Of a DNA stretch of 49,270 bases, positions 33,395 through 41,355 are shown one piece after another. The notes under the pieces are model-generated. The model ran no database searches and was not told the origin of the DNA. It saw only the letters and a program-made list of their open reading frames with translations. This DNA is from Myxococcales bacterium (lineage in GTDB: Bacteria; Myxococcota_A; Polyangia; Polyangiales; JAFGIB01), in the NCBI GenBank assembly GCA_029880325.1, contig JAOUOP010000009.1:121012-170281 (forward strand). The letters are read 5' to 3'. The position numbers and the translations under genes were made by a program. Every line of letters begins with the position of its first letter. Within the stretch, counting starts at the first letter, position 1.

Positions 33395-35167
33395 ATGTCC
33401 GCCAGTCGCAACCGATCGAGCGCTGTCGCCCGCTATCTGCAAAGCGCCCAACTCTCGCGCGCCGCCGGCAGCGACGGGCCGGTGGAGCCGGTCTACGGCC
33501 TGCCGGCGTTGACCACGCTGAACGTGGTCGGTGAAGCCGATGCCGAGGCCGCCGCGCGCTGCCCCGATTTGCTCCATGCCGTGCGCTCCGCCAGCATCGA
33601 CCACCGCGCCGCCCGCCGCGCCCTGGACTTCGCCTTCACCGCCGGCGACTCCGCCGGTATCGCCAGCCATGCGCTGGGCTCGGCAGCGCTGGCGGAAAGC
33701 TCCTGGCGCGCCGAGAGCTTCGAGCACGAGTTGTTCATCGGCGAGCTGATCGACGGCCCCCTGAGCTTTGGCCTGGGCGGACGGCCGGCGCCCCTGGACA
33801 AGAAGTTCCTGCGCAAGCTGCTGTGCAATCCCCCAGCTGCCGCTGATGACCGGGAGTTACGGCAAGGCGTGCTGCGCGAGCTCGACGCTTCGCCTGAGCT
33901 GCTCGAGGCCCTGCAGCGCGTCTACGGCGGCATCGTGCGGCTGCTCAGGCTCTACGACGAATCCGGCGGCCAGAGCCGCTATGACCAGCCGCGCTGGCGC
34001 CTGGATGTGCTTGCGTGCCTGCGCGAATGCTTCGATGCGCTGCAGGGGCCGTTTTCCGACTGCCGCTCGGCCCTGTCGCGGCTGCGGGACTTCGGCTGTG
34101 CCATCGGCGACAGCCAGGGCTACGCGGAGCTGGTCTCCCTGCTCGACTTCGAAGGTGAGATGGCACGCGTGGACCTGCACCTGTGCCTGGGCGTCGACGG
34201 CCGCGTGCGCCGCCTCGAGATCATCGAACTCGATGAAACCCGCCGCGAACCCTTCTACCGCGGCCCACTGCTGCGCCTGCTTTCGCGCATCGGCTTTTTC
34301 CTGCGCGGCTACCGGGTGGGCGATGTGGAGCTGGTGGAGCGCTACTTCGACCGTGTCTACGCCGGCGTGCTCGACTTCATTCCGGCGCTGCTGCAGCTGC
34401 GGGGGGACCTGGAGTTCTATCTCTCGGCCTGCCACTTCGCGAAAAAGGCCCGCGAGCTGGGACTGGCGGTGTGTCTGCCGGACTTCTTCGAGGGCGAGGC
34501 CGAGGCGCCCAAGCACATCGACGCTCTCTTCAACCCACTGTTATTACTTCAGTCCCACGCGCCGGTGCCGTGCACGCTCGAGGTCGACAGCTTTCGCCGC
34601 GCCTGCATCGTCACCGGGCCCAACTCGGGAGGCAAGACGCGGCTTCTGCAGGCGCTGGCCCTGGCCCAGATGATGGGTCAGGCGGGCTACTTCGTCGCGG
34701 CCCGAAGCGCCCGCCTGCGCACGGCGCCGGGCATCTTCGTGTCCCTCGGCCAGGACAGCAGCGCCGAACAGCAAGAGGGGCGCCTAGGCACCGAACTCTT
34801 GCGCATCCGCCGCCTCTTCGAATCGGCCCGCCCCGGCGCCCTGGTGATCCTCGACGAGCTGTGCTCGGGCACCAATCCCTCGGAAGGTGAAGAGATCTTT
34901 CACCTGGTTGTGGACCTGCTGCGGGAGCTGCGCCCCGAGGTCTACATCACCACCCACTTCCTGCAGTTCGCCGCCCAACTGGCAGCTGATGCCGAAACCC
35001 TGGCGCTATGCTTTCTGCAGGTTGAACTCGACGACGGCCGGCTGCCGACCTATCAGTTCATCCCGGGGGTCGCGACCACATCGCTGGCGCACCAGACGGC
35101 GGCGCGCCTGGGGGTCTCGCGCGAGGAGCTGCTGGCGCTGATCCGCCGGCACAATCAGCGCAATTGA
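33395..35167 (+). CDS. MutS-related ATPase without mismatch-recognition domain
   Basis: The 590-residue protein has a C-terminal MutS ATPase domain: Walker A TGPNSGGKTRLLQ near residues 407-420, signature FVSLGQDSSAEQQEGR, Walker B LVILDELCSGTNPSEG near 485 and a TTH switch. Residues 1-390 are helical and correspond to the lever/core region, but no N-terminal mismatch-binding Phe-x-Glu motif is present. It therefore belongs with MutS2-like or other ATPase-only homologues and is unlikely to repair mismatches directly. No Smr nuclease domain is present at the end. It begins 64 nt after the LMF gene on the same strand. Confidence 0.85.
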   Translation: MSASRNRSSAVARYLQSAQLSRAAGSDGPVEPVYGLPALTTLNVVGEADAEAAARCPDLLHAVRSASIDHRAARRALDFAFTAGDSAGIASHALGSAALAESSWRAESFEHELFIGELIDGPLSFGLGGRPAPLDKKFLRKLLCNPPAAADDRELRQGVLRELDASPELLEALQRVYGGIVRLLRLYDESGGQSRYDQPRWRLDVLACLRECFDALQGPFSDCRSALSRLRDFGCAIGDSQGYAELVSLLDFEGEMARVDLHLCLGVDGRVRRLEIIELDETRREPFYRGPLLRLLSRIGFFLRGYRVGDVELVERYFDRVYAGVLDFIPALLQLRGDLEFYLSACHFAKKARELGLAVCLPDFFEGEAEAPKHIDALFNPLLLLQSHAPVPCTLEVDSFRRACIVTGPNSGGKTRLLQALALAQMMGQAGYFVAARSARLRTAPGIFVSLGQDSSAEQQEGRLGTELLRIRRLFESARPGALVILDELCSGTNPSEGEEIFHLVVDLLRELRPEVYITTHFLQFAAQLAADAETLALCFLQVELDDGRLPTYQFIPGVATTSLAHQTAARLGVSREELLALIRRHNQRN

Positions 35168-35194
35168 GAAGCGGCGCCCTGCCTCGCGCTCGAC

Positions 35195-36091
35195 CTACTC
35201 CGCCAGGATGCGCATCAACATTTCGCTGCGGTCGATCTTGCGCTTGAGCTGGTCGCGCGCCTGACGCTCAAAGCTGGGCAAGAGGTTCAGGCGCGACAGA
35301 AGTTCCTTCGGCAGGGGCGGCGCTTCACCGTCGGCACTGACGAAGCCCCAGCGGTGGCACAGGAGATCGGCCAGGCCCGTGATGTCGACCGTGGCGTGCA
35401 AATTTTTGGGCACGTTGCGGCGCTGGTCGACTGCGAGTTGATGGTGACTCCCAATGGCACTCTGAAGGCTCAGGGGAAAACGCCAGCGCTTGGCAAGACG
35501 CAGGCCCAGCGCATCATGACTGGGCAGGCCCAGCTCGAGTTCGGCCGCTCGCACGGTAATGGATTCAGCTTCGGCGACTTCGATAGCGCGCGTGAAGTGC
35601 TCGGGCGCCACCTGCAGCATCGCCAGCTTGCCGAGATCGTGAAGCAGGCCCGCAGTGAAGCACTCGGCGGTCTCGCCGTGGCCGATCAGCTCTGCGATGC
35701 CCTCCGCCACGCCGGCCGCGGCCAGCGAGTGGCGGAAGAAGCGCTCGGCGTAATGACCCGCACCCACCCCGAAGACCTGGAACACCGAAACCGTCAGCAC
35801 CAGCTGATGGATGGCGTTGAAGCCCAGAAAGGAAATCGCCCGCGTGATGTCGGTCACGCCGCCTGGAATCGCGAAATAGGGTGAGTTGACCAGCTTCAGA
35901 ACCTTGGCCGTCAGCGCCGGATCACCGCGCATCACCGCGGCGATCGCACGGGCGTCGGCACGCGGATCATGCACGAGCTCTCCGACGCGTTCGGCCACCA
36001 GTGGTACGCTGGGCAAGGCGTCGACCTCGTCCATCAACTTGGCCAGCTCTCGCGCTCCCAGCGCCTGCACCGGACGTGCTTGCTCTGCCAT
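35195..36091 (-). CDS. HDOD domain signalling protein
   Basis: The 298-residue protein is one HDOD domain: LPSVPLVAERVGELVHDPRAD, VLKLVNSPYF, the linker region DITRAISFLGFNAI, and the HD-like TAGLLHDLGKLAM. The His-Asp pair is present (LHDLGK), although HDOD proteins often lack phosphodiesterase activity. It is cytoplasmic and commonly linked to motility and c-di-GMP output. Its ATG lies 3 nt after the stop of the small lipoprotein, so it is the last gene of a run that continues from fliS. Confidence 0.88.
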   Translation of the reverse strand: MAEQARPVQALGARELAKLMDEVDALPSVPLVAERVGELVHDPRADARAIAAVMRGDPALTAKVLKLVNSPYFAIPGGVTDITRAISFLGFNAIHQLVLTVSVFQVFGVGAGHYAERFFRHSLAAAGVAEGIAELIGHGETAECFTAGLLHDLGKLAMLQVAPEHFTRAIEVAEAESITVRAAELELGLPSHDALGLRLAKRWRFPLSLQSAIGSHHQLAVDQRRNVPKNLHATVDITGLADLLCHRWGFVSADGEAPPLPKELLSRLNLLPSFERQARDQLKRKIDRSEMLMRILAE

Positions 36092-36094
36092 CGC

Positions 36095-36301
36095 CTACTC
36101 CGTCTCCGCGACTTCGATGTCGGCCGGGCCACCATCCTCGGTGGGCAAGGCGCCGTCCCACGGGCCTCCGTCACCTCGGCCCGCGAATTCGCATACTCCG
36201 CTCATGCACATTTCGCCGCCAGCACACTGACTGTGGCGCACGCATTGGGCGGAACCACAGCCCACGGTCGCGGCAACAAGCGCCGCCACCGCCAGCAGCA
36301 T
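36095..36301 (-). CDS. 68-residue Cys-rich lipoprotein
   Basis: A short protein with signal MLLAVAALVAATVGCGS (lipobox VGC) and a module of four further Cys (CVRHSQCAGGEMCMSGVC), then a Gly/Asp/Pro tail. The ATG begins 4 nt after the stop of the upstream gene and its stop lies 3 nt before the HDOD start, so it is tightly packed in an operon. Its Cys pattern is like the Cys-rich lipoprotein modules elsewhere in the window. Function is unknown. Confidence 0.65.
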   Translation of the reverse strand: MLLAVAALVAATVGCGSAQCVRHSQCAGGEMCMSGVCEFAGRGDGGPWDGALPTEDGGPADIEVAETE

Positions 36302-36305
36302 GCGT

Positions 36306-36902
36306 TCAGATCTGTAGCTCAACACCCAACCCTCCATGGAAGAAGACCACGGCCGAGTCGTCGGGCAGATCGCTCCCCAAGAAGAAGACTCCCAACCCCA
36401 ACATGGCCAAGAGCCCAAAGCGCGAACGGGTAGGCCCGCGCAGGGAGATGCCGGTCTCTACGCCGAACAAACTAAAAGGTACAAAGTAGAGCGGCAGCGC
36501 GACTCCTGGGCGCAGCTCCAGGGGGCCCATGCGATGGCGCAACTCGGCGCGCGGCACAATGGCAGCGCTTGAGCCGTTTTCCAACTCGAGCCGCAGCGAA
36601 CCGCCGAGCAACATGTCGGCCTGCTCATCAGACCAGGTGCGCAGACTGGTGTCGATGAAGAAGGGCGCCCTGAGGGTTTGGCTGCCGCCGGGACCGCCTC
36701 CCACGAGCAGACCGCTGCCGGGCATCACACCAACAGCATGCTGGGCGACTTGACCGTGAGCCACGGCCGTGAGCATCAGAGGCACAAGCAGACCCGCGCC
36801 GATCGCGACCAGAACCAGCAAGCCGTCTTCGACTCGGCGCTGGTACCGACCCGGACTCCCATTGACTCGACAATCGGCTCCGCTATCGACGATCGGGTTC
36901 AC
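36306..36902 (-). CDS. Probable outer-membrane or periplasmic beta-rich protein
   Basis: The frame is certain, but the start is not: GTG 36902 is used; a TTG at 36920 is also possible. A signal-like segment (GLLVLVAIGAGLLVPLMLTAVAHGQ) is followed by alternating hydrophobic strands with aromatic ends (SLRLELENGSSAAIVPRAELRHRM, GPLELRPGVALPLYFVPFSLFGVETGISL), suggesting a small beta-barrel or lipocalin-like membrane protein of about 160 mature residues. No family is recognised. It follows the FliT-like gene closely. Confidence 0.6.
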   Translation of the reverse strand: MNPIVDSGADCRVNGSPGRYQRRVEDGLLVLVAIGAGLLVPLMLTAVAHGQVAQHAVGVMPGSGLLVGGGPGGSQTLRAPFFIDTSLRTWSDEQADMLLGGSLRLELENGSSAAIVPRAELRHRMGPLELRPGVALPLYFVPFSLFGVETGISLRGPTRSRFGLLAMLGLGVFFLGSDLPDDSAVVFFHGGLGVELQI

Positions 36903-36935
36903 GACCGCAGAACAGAGCAAGAAGCATACCGGCGC

Positions 36936-37283
36936 TCAGGCGATGTGGCGCACGGGCGCCTGTCCACGTTGGGCGGGGCCGCTGCGGTAGCCGCGCAGGG
37001 CCCTGAGGCCACTTTGGGAACGAGTGCTTGCCTGCTGGATTTCGCGCCGTTTGGCGTTGATCCCGCCGACGGTAGCGGCGTCTGTGCTCAGTATGGCCTG
37101 TAGGGCGGCGGCGGCGGCCGCACGCGCTGGGGGCGCGAGTGTCGAAAGCTCCAGCTGAGCCAAGCGGTCGAGGATCTCTTGACGCTCCACGAGCGCGCGC
37201 GTCATTTCCTCGACGCTGTGGCTCGCTGGATCGAGCTTCACCGCAGCCAGCCGCGTCAGTAACTCGCAAAGCCCGTCGCTCAC
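36936..37283 (-). CDS. FliT/FlgN-like flagellar chaperone
   Basis: The 115-residue helical protein (LCELLTRLAAVKLDPASHSVEEMTRALVERQEILDRLAQLE) lies directly behind fliS in an ATGA overlap. Size, helicity and position match the export chaperone for the filament cap, FliT, or for hook-associated proteins. Sequence similarity is too low for a firm symbol. Confidence 0.55.
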   Translation of the reverse strand: MSDGLCELLTRLAAVKLDPASHSVEEMTRALVERQEILDRLAQLELSTLAPPARAAAAAALQAILSTDAATVGGINAKRREIQQASTRSQSGLRALRGYRSGPAQRGQAPVRHIA

Positions 37284-37651
37284 GCCTGCTTCTCCGCCAA
37301 TTCGGCCCAGGCGCCGCGCAGCTGCTCGAAGATGCGCACAACCGGCGGCACCAAGCTCGGGTCGGGCTTGAAGACGGCTTGGCCCACGCGATGTAGGGCA
37401 AAGTCGTAGAGCCTGTCGAGTTCATCGCAGAGGTCGGGCGCGTGTGCGGCGTTCAGCGAAGCCTGTAACTCCGTGATGATGGCGTGGGCACGGCCCAGAG
37501 CCTTGCCCTTGGTAGCCACGTCGCCCGCCTGCTGTGCATCCATCGCCTGTCGCAGAAAGCGCAACACTCCCTCATGCAGCTGAAGCACGATCTTGGCCGG
37601 CGAGGCGGTGGTTACTCCTGCGTTTCGATACTGGGCTGCTGCGAAAGACAC
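37280..37651 (-). CDS. fliS: Flagellar secretion chaperone FliS
   Basis: The 123-residue protein begins QYRNAGVTTASPAKIVLQLHEGVLRFLRQA, which is the FliS four-helix bundle pattern with the conserved Y, LHEG and AKAIV-like region (AIITELQASLN), and LYDFALHRV near the end. FliS binds the C-terminus of flagellin in the cytoplasm before export. It lies between fliD and the FliT-like gene, a common order. Confidence 0.93.
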   Translation of the reverse strand: MSFAAAQYRNAGVTTASPAKIVLQLHEGVLRFLRQAMDAQQAGDVATKGKALGRAHAIITELQASLNAAHAPDLCDELDRLYDFALHRVGQAVFKPDPSLVPPVVRIFEQLRGAWAELAEKQA

Positions 37652-37726
37652 GTCCTACCTACTTTCGGGTCGCTGCGTTCTGATGATTCCGGTCGGGGTC
37701 GATAGAGCGCGCGAGGCGCTCGAGAG

Positions 37727-39082
37727 TTACTGCTGAAGCTGCCCGAGCAGGGCGACCATTTGGTTGTTTTGGCCCTGGAGCTGACTGACCAGCGTTTCGA
37801 GTGATGCGAACTGGGCACGCAGGCTCATCTCGTATTTGTCGACGCGCAGCTCCATCTGGTCGATCTGGTCATCGATGCGCCGTGAGCGGGTGTCGAAGCC
37901 CTCGATCTTTTCGCTGAGAAGGCCACTGCTGGAGTCGACGTAGCCGTCGATCATCGTGTCCAGCGAGGCGAGCACTCCCGTGATACCGGCGGCGGGGTCG
38001 TCGATCAGCAGCGAGGCCACAGCGCCGGAGTCCTCGGCCAGTGCTGCGGCGAGCTTGTCGCCGTCGAGTTCCAGGGTGCCGTCGATCTTGCTGCCGATGC
38101 CGATGCTATAGAGCGCGTTGTGAGGTTCGGCGAGACCAGCCACCACGCGGCCCACCTCGCGGCGCAAGCTGGTTTGAAGGCCACGTAGCGTGGCGTCACC
38201 GGAGAACGTGTTGCCGACCTTGCCCTCGCCGTTGAAGGCAAACTGCTCATTGAGCTTGGTCATCACCCCGTTGTAGGCATCGACGAAAGCCTGAACTTTC
38301 TCCTCGATCGCCTCCGGATCGCGCTCGATGGAAACGGTGGCATTTCCTGCCGTGGGGGCCAAAAGCTCCAGACGCACACCCGGAATCGCATCACTGACGG
38401 TGTTGGTGGAGCTGGTCATGGCGAAGCCGTCAACCTGAAAGACGGCGTCGGCGGCGCTCTTGATTTCGTTGACCGGGTCGATCAACCCGAGGCTGGTACC
38501 GCTTTCAGAGAAACTGATGGCGTTGGCAGCCCCGGTTTCATTGCCGCTGACCTGCAGGCGATGGTTGGTGCCATCGAAGAACAATCCGGCCGTGACGTTG
38601 GCGCCAGAAGCGTTGATCTTGGAGACCACGGTCTCGAGCGTGTCGGTGCCGGTTACGTCAATGTTGACCGCCGCCTCAGCGCCCACCTGAATCGTAAGCG
38701 TGCCGCTACCGAAGAGCCCCGCCACGTCCTTGTCGGAAAAGGCATTGCTGTAGGTTCGCTCCGCTTGCGCAAGGCTGGTGACCGAAACGTCGAAACTGCC
38801 GAGTGAGGCATCGCCCTCCGCGCTCGCACGGACCGCGCCTTCCTGGGAGGAGGTGGCGCGCGACAGCAGGGTCTCGGGGCGGCTGTCGAGGGCGCGCGCC
38901 GACTCCTGCAACGTCGTCAGCAGATCGCGCACATCGCGCAACAAGTCGCTCTTGAACCCGAGCACACTCTTTTGACCTTCGAGGCGCTGGATCGGGCGCC
39001 TCTCGGCCTTCACCAGTTCTTCGACGATGCGTGCGGTGTCGAGGCCCGTCGCCAGACCTGAAAATGTCAGTCCTGCAGTCAC
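37727..39082 (-). CDS. fliD: Flagellar filament cap protein FliD (HAP2)
   Basis: The 451-residue protein has the FliD N-terminus (GLATGLDTARIVEELVKAERRPIQRLEGQK), the central domain with ITVSDAIPGVRLELLAPTAG-like motif (DAIPGVRLELLA), and a C-terminal coiled coil (RIDDQIDQMELRVDKYEMSLRAQFASLETLV). It caps the filament tip and helps flagellin subunits fold. The length is typical. It is followed by fliS after 75 nt. A hairpin (39156-39203) separates it from flagellin. Confidence 0.95.
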   Translation of the reverse strand: MTAGLTFSGLATGLDTARIVEELVKAERRPIQRLEGQKSVLGFKSDLLRDVRDLLTTLQESARALDSRPETLLSRATSSQEGAVRASAEGDASLGSFDVSVTSLAQAERTYSNAFSDKDVAGLFGSGTLTIQVGAEAAVNIDVTGTDTLETVVSKINASGANVTAGLFFDGTNHRLQVSGNETGAANAISFSESGTSLGLIDPVNEIKSAADAVFQVDGFAMTSSTNTVSDAIPGVRLELLAPTAGNATVSIERDPEAIEEKVQAFVDAYNGVMTKLNEQFAFNGEGKVGNTFSGDATLRGLQTSLRREVGRVVAGLAEPHNALYSIGIGSKIDGTLELDGDKLAAALAEDSGAVASLLIDDPAAGITGVLASLDTMIDGYVDSSSGLLSEKIEGFDTRSRRIDDQIDQMELRVDKYEMSLRAQFASLETLVSQLQGQNNQMVALLGQLQQ

Positions 39083-39155
39083 GTCAGCTCCAATTCAACT
39101 CGATGCGAACGTCTGGAAAGCGGAGCGAAACGGGGCCCGCTCTGCTTTCCGAACG

Positions 39156-39203
39156 GGTCCGATGGCGACCGCCGGGCCGAAGCCTGGGCGACGCCACCGG
39201 ACC
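39156..39203 (-). terminator. Hairpin between flagellin and fliD
   Basis: Two 12-nt arms (39156-39167 and 39192-39203) pair perfectly except one G-T, with a 24-nt loop. It begins 9 nt after the flagellin stop on the minus strand. It could end or stabilise flagellin mRNA and reduce readthrough into fliD. Confidence 0.55.
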
Positions 39204-39212
39204 GTGCGAGTG

Positions 39213-40043
39213 TTAGCCGAGCAGCGAAAGCGCCAGCGACGGCGACTGATTGGCCTGGGCCAGAACCGAAACGCCCGCCTGCAGCAGGATCGAGTGCCGG
39301 GTCATGGCCGCCGTCTCCTCGGCCACGTCCACGTCGCGGATGCGCGAGTTGGCGGCCGAGAGGTTTTCGCGGGCGGTGGAGAGATTCGCCACCGTCACCT
39401 GCAGCCGGTTCTGCACCGTGCCGATGGCGGCACGGCCCGAGGAAACGTCGTCGATGGCGGTGTCCACGGCGCCCAGGGCGGCCTGGGCACCGGCCTTGGT
39501 GGAGATATCGAGAGCAGTGAGGTCACCTCCGAGCGTGGCGGCGCGCATGTCGGAAATCGTGACCGTCAACCGGTCGTTGGCGGTGTTGTTGATTCCGACC
39601 TGGAAGTCCAGGGGGCCGGCGCTGGCATCGAGCAAGTTGGTGCCGTTGAACTCGGTCACCGCGGCGATGCGGTCGATCTCCGCGACCTGGGCCGCGAACT
39701 CGGACTGCAGGAAGCCACGCTCGGTGGCACCGACGGTGTCGGAAGCGGACTGCACCGCCAGCTCGCGCAAACGGGTTGCGATGCCGCTGATCTCATTCAT
39801 CGCGCCCTCGGCCGTCTGCAGCAAGCTGACGCCGTCAAAGGCGTTGCGCTCGGCCTGCGACAGGCTGCGAATCTGGGAGCGCAGGCGCTCGCTGATGGCC
39901 AGGCCGGCCGCGTCGTCGCCCGCCTCGTTGATGCGAAGACCGCTCGACAGTCGGCTCATGTTGCCCTGAAGGGCAGATTGGTTCTTGGCCAGGTTCCGCT
40001 GCGCATTGAGCGAAGCGACGTTGGTAACGATTGAGAACGCCAT
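39213..40043 (-). CDS. fliC: Flagellin
   Basis: The 276-residue protein has the classic N-terminal D0/D1 (NVASLNAQRNLAKNQ, LSSGLRINEAGDDAAGLAISERLRSQIR) and C-terminal D1/D0 (NRLQVTVANLSTARENLSAANSRIRDVDVAEETA, ILLQAGVSVLAQANQSP). The variable middle is very short, so the D2/D3 domains are essentially absent and the filament should be thin and smooth. The ATG has GGAG 9 nt upstream. No clear sigma-28 or sigma-54 site was found on this strand upstream. It faces the TPR gene at 40350 divergently. Confidence 0.97.
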   Translation of the reverse strand: MAFSIVTNVASLNAQRNLAKNQSALQGNMSRLSSGLRINEAGDDAAGLAISERLRSQIRSLSQAERNAFDGVSLLQTAEGAMNEISGIATRLRELAVQSASDTVGATERGFLQSEFAAQVAEIDRIAAVTEFNGTNLLDASAGPLDFQVGINNTANDRLTVTISDMRAATLGGDLTALDISTKAGAQAALGAVDTAIDDVSSGRAAIGTVQNRLQVTVANLSTARENLSAANSRIRDVDVAEETAAMTRHSILLQAGVSVLAQANQSPSLALSLLG

Positions 40044-40349
40044 TGTTCTTGACTCCAGTTGGATTGGTTGAGGATTTGGGTCGTTGACCCGGGGCTTCGG
40101 TCGCTCCAGCCACGCGTCGTGGCCTCACCCCCACCGGTCGGACGACCCCTCCAAAAGTTGAGCCCGCACACGCCCTGTAGCGCCAAGGAAATGTCTTGGC
40201 CGACGGGTTGTCGACAGCCGCGGCGGTTGGCCAAGCCCTGTTTTGTCCGAAGTTTCGTGGCCAAGAGCCTGGCACGGCACTTGCGTCGAAAAAATCGTCA
40301 CCAACGGTAACCGCCTGCGGCCGATTCAAGCCCCGTCTTTGATCGGTCG
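40044..40349. other. 306-bp divergent region between flagellin and the TPR gene
   Basis: No protein-coding frame is credible here. The only strong signal is a sigma-54-type site on the plus strand (40270-40284). The minus-strand flagellin promoter could not be identified. The end next to flagellin contains the GGAG ribosome binding site. Confidence 0.5.
40270..40284 (+). promoter_or_regulatory. Sigma-54-type -24/-12 promoter
   Basis: TGGCACGGCACTTGC matches the sigma-54 consensus TGGCACG-N4-TTGC at every fixed position with correct GG-GC spacing. It points toward the TPR gene at 40350, whose start is 66 nt downstream. No enhancer-binding site was identified. Confidence 0.6.
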
Positions 40350-41225
40350 ATGAAAAGGCCGGAACTCCCGATGCCCGAAATGCCGACCCAAGCCCCTTCC
40401 TTCCAAGCTTTCACCGATCGAGCCGCCCTTGGCGCGATGGCTGTGGTGGCTTGGCTCACCTGGCCCCTCGGGGCTGCCGCAGAGGCCGCTCTCGATACCT
40501 CCGTCAGCAGCCAGACTGAAACGCCGGCGCCGCCAACGGCAACGGCGACACCCTCGGGCGGGGCCGCGCCCCAGGACGACCCCATCGAGCACCACGCCCG
40601 ATCGCTGTTCGCCGACGGCCGCGACGCCTTCGGAGCTGGCGAGTATCAAAAGGCGGTGGAGATTTTCGAAAAGGTCTTCGCGCTTTCCGGCAAGCCGCTG
40701 ATGCTGGTCAACATCGCCAACGCCCGGGTGGAACTCGGGCAGCGCCGCCGGGCCGCGGTGGCCCTCCGCCAATACCTGAAGCTGGTTCCAGAAGCTCCCG
40801 ACCGCGATGTGATCGAAGCGCGCATCGCCATGCTGCAGTCGGGCGACCCAGCCGCAGGCGCGGCCCAGCCGATCCGGCTCGACCCGCCCGAACCATCCCG
40901 TGGCTTGCTCGCCGGCCGGACCTGGACCTGGATCGCCCTGGGCGGCGCCCTGGTCTTCGGCGCCAGCAGCGCTGTCTTCGGACTGGACGCCCGGGCGCGC
41001 TACCAAACCCTCGAAGGAGGCTGCGGCACCCGCGGCGGCTGCTCCGACGCCGAGCTCAGCGCCGTGTCGAACTCGGCCGAGGCAGCCAACATCTCCCTGG
41101 GCCTGTCCCTGACGGCGCTGGCCGCCGCCATTTCCCTGTATTTCATCGAAGACAACGAAGAAGAACAGTCCGCACCACGCCCCGGATCCCCGGTGGTCAG
41201 CCATGCCACGGCCATTCGTTTCTAA
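40350..41225 (+). CDS. TPR protein with two C-terminal transmembrane segments (paralogue of 7176-8096)
   Basis: The 291-residue protein has a signal region (AVVAWLTWPLGAAAEAA), a TPR stretch (ARSLFADGRDAFGAGEYQKAVEIFEKVFAL and the next repeat) and two hydrophobic segments flanking a Cys-containing loop (LEGGCGTRGGCSD). This is the same layout as 7176-8096. A sigma-54-type promoter lies upstream and the flagellin gene is divergent, so it may be co-regulated with motility genes. ATG 40350 or 40371 could be the start. Function is unknown. Confidence 0.78.
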   Translation: MKRPELPMPEMPTQAPSFQAFTDRAALGAMAVVAWLTWPLGAAAEAALDTSVSSQTETPAPPTATATPSGGAAPQDDPIEHHARSLFADGRDAFGAGEYQKAVEIFEKVFALSGKPLMLVNIANARVELGQRRRAAVALRQYLKLVPEAPDRDVIEARIAMLQSGDPAAGAAQPIRLDPPEPSRGLLAGRTWTWIALGGALVFGASSAVFGLDARARYQTLEGGCGTRGGCSDAELSAVSNSAEAANISLGLSLTALAAAISLYFIEDNEEEQSAPRPGSPVVSHATAIRF

Positions 41226-41231
41226 AGCCGC

Positions 41232-41355
41232 TATCGGTTTGAACGTACCGCAACTTCGCGGGTTGGGTGGGCCCAGCGCACCACGACGGCGCCTCGAAGT
41301 GGCCGGGCTACGACTTCAGGACCGCATCGGCACACTGCCCCCGCCCTCCCGCTCG
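41232..41355 (+). repeat. Dispersed element of about 120 bp, copy B
   Basis: It aligns with the minus-strand copy A at 22370-22490, including ATCGGTTTG, ACCGCAACTTCGCGG and GGGCTACGACT, with an insertion of 7-8 nt after the second block. It begins 7 nt after the TPR gene stop codon on the same strand and covers the uncertain 5' end of the next gene. Confidence 0.8.

Noticed and set aside
40044..40260. Sigma-28 or sigma-54 promoter for flagellin on the minus strand
   Set aside because: No site matched either consensus with the required spacing.
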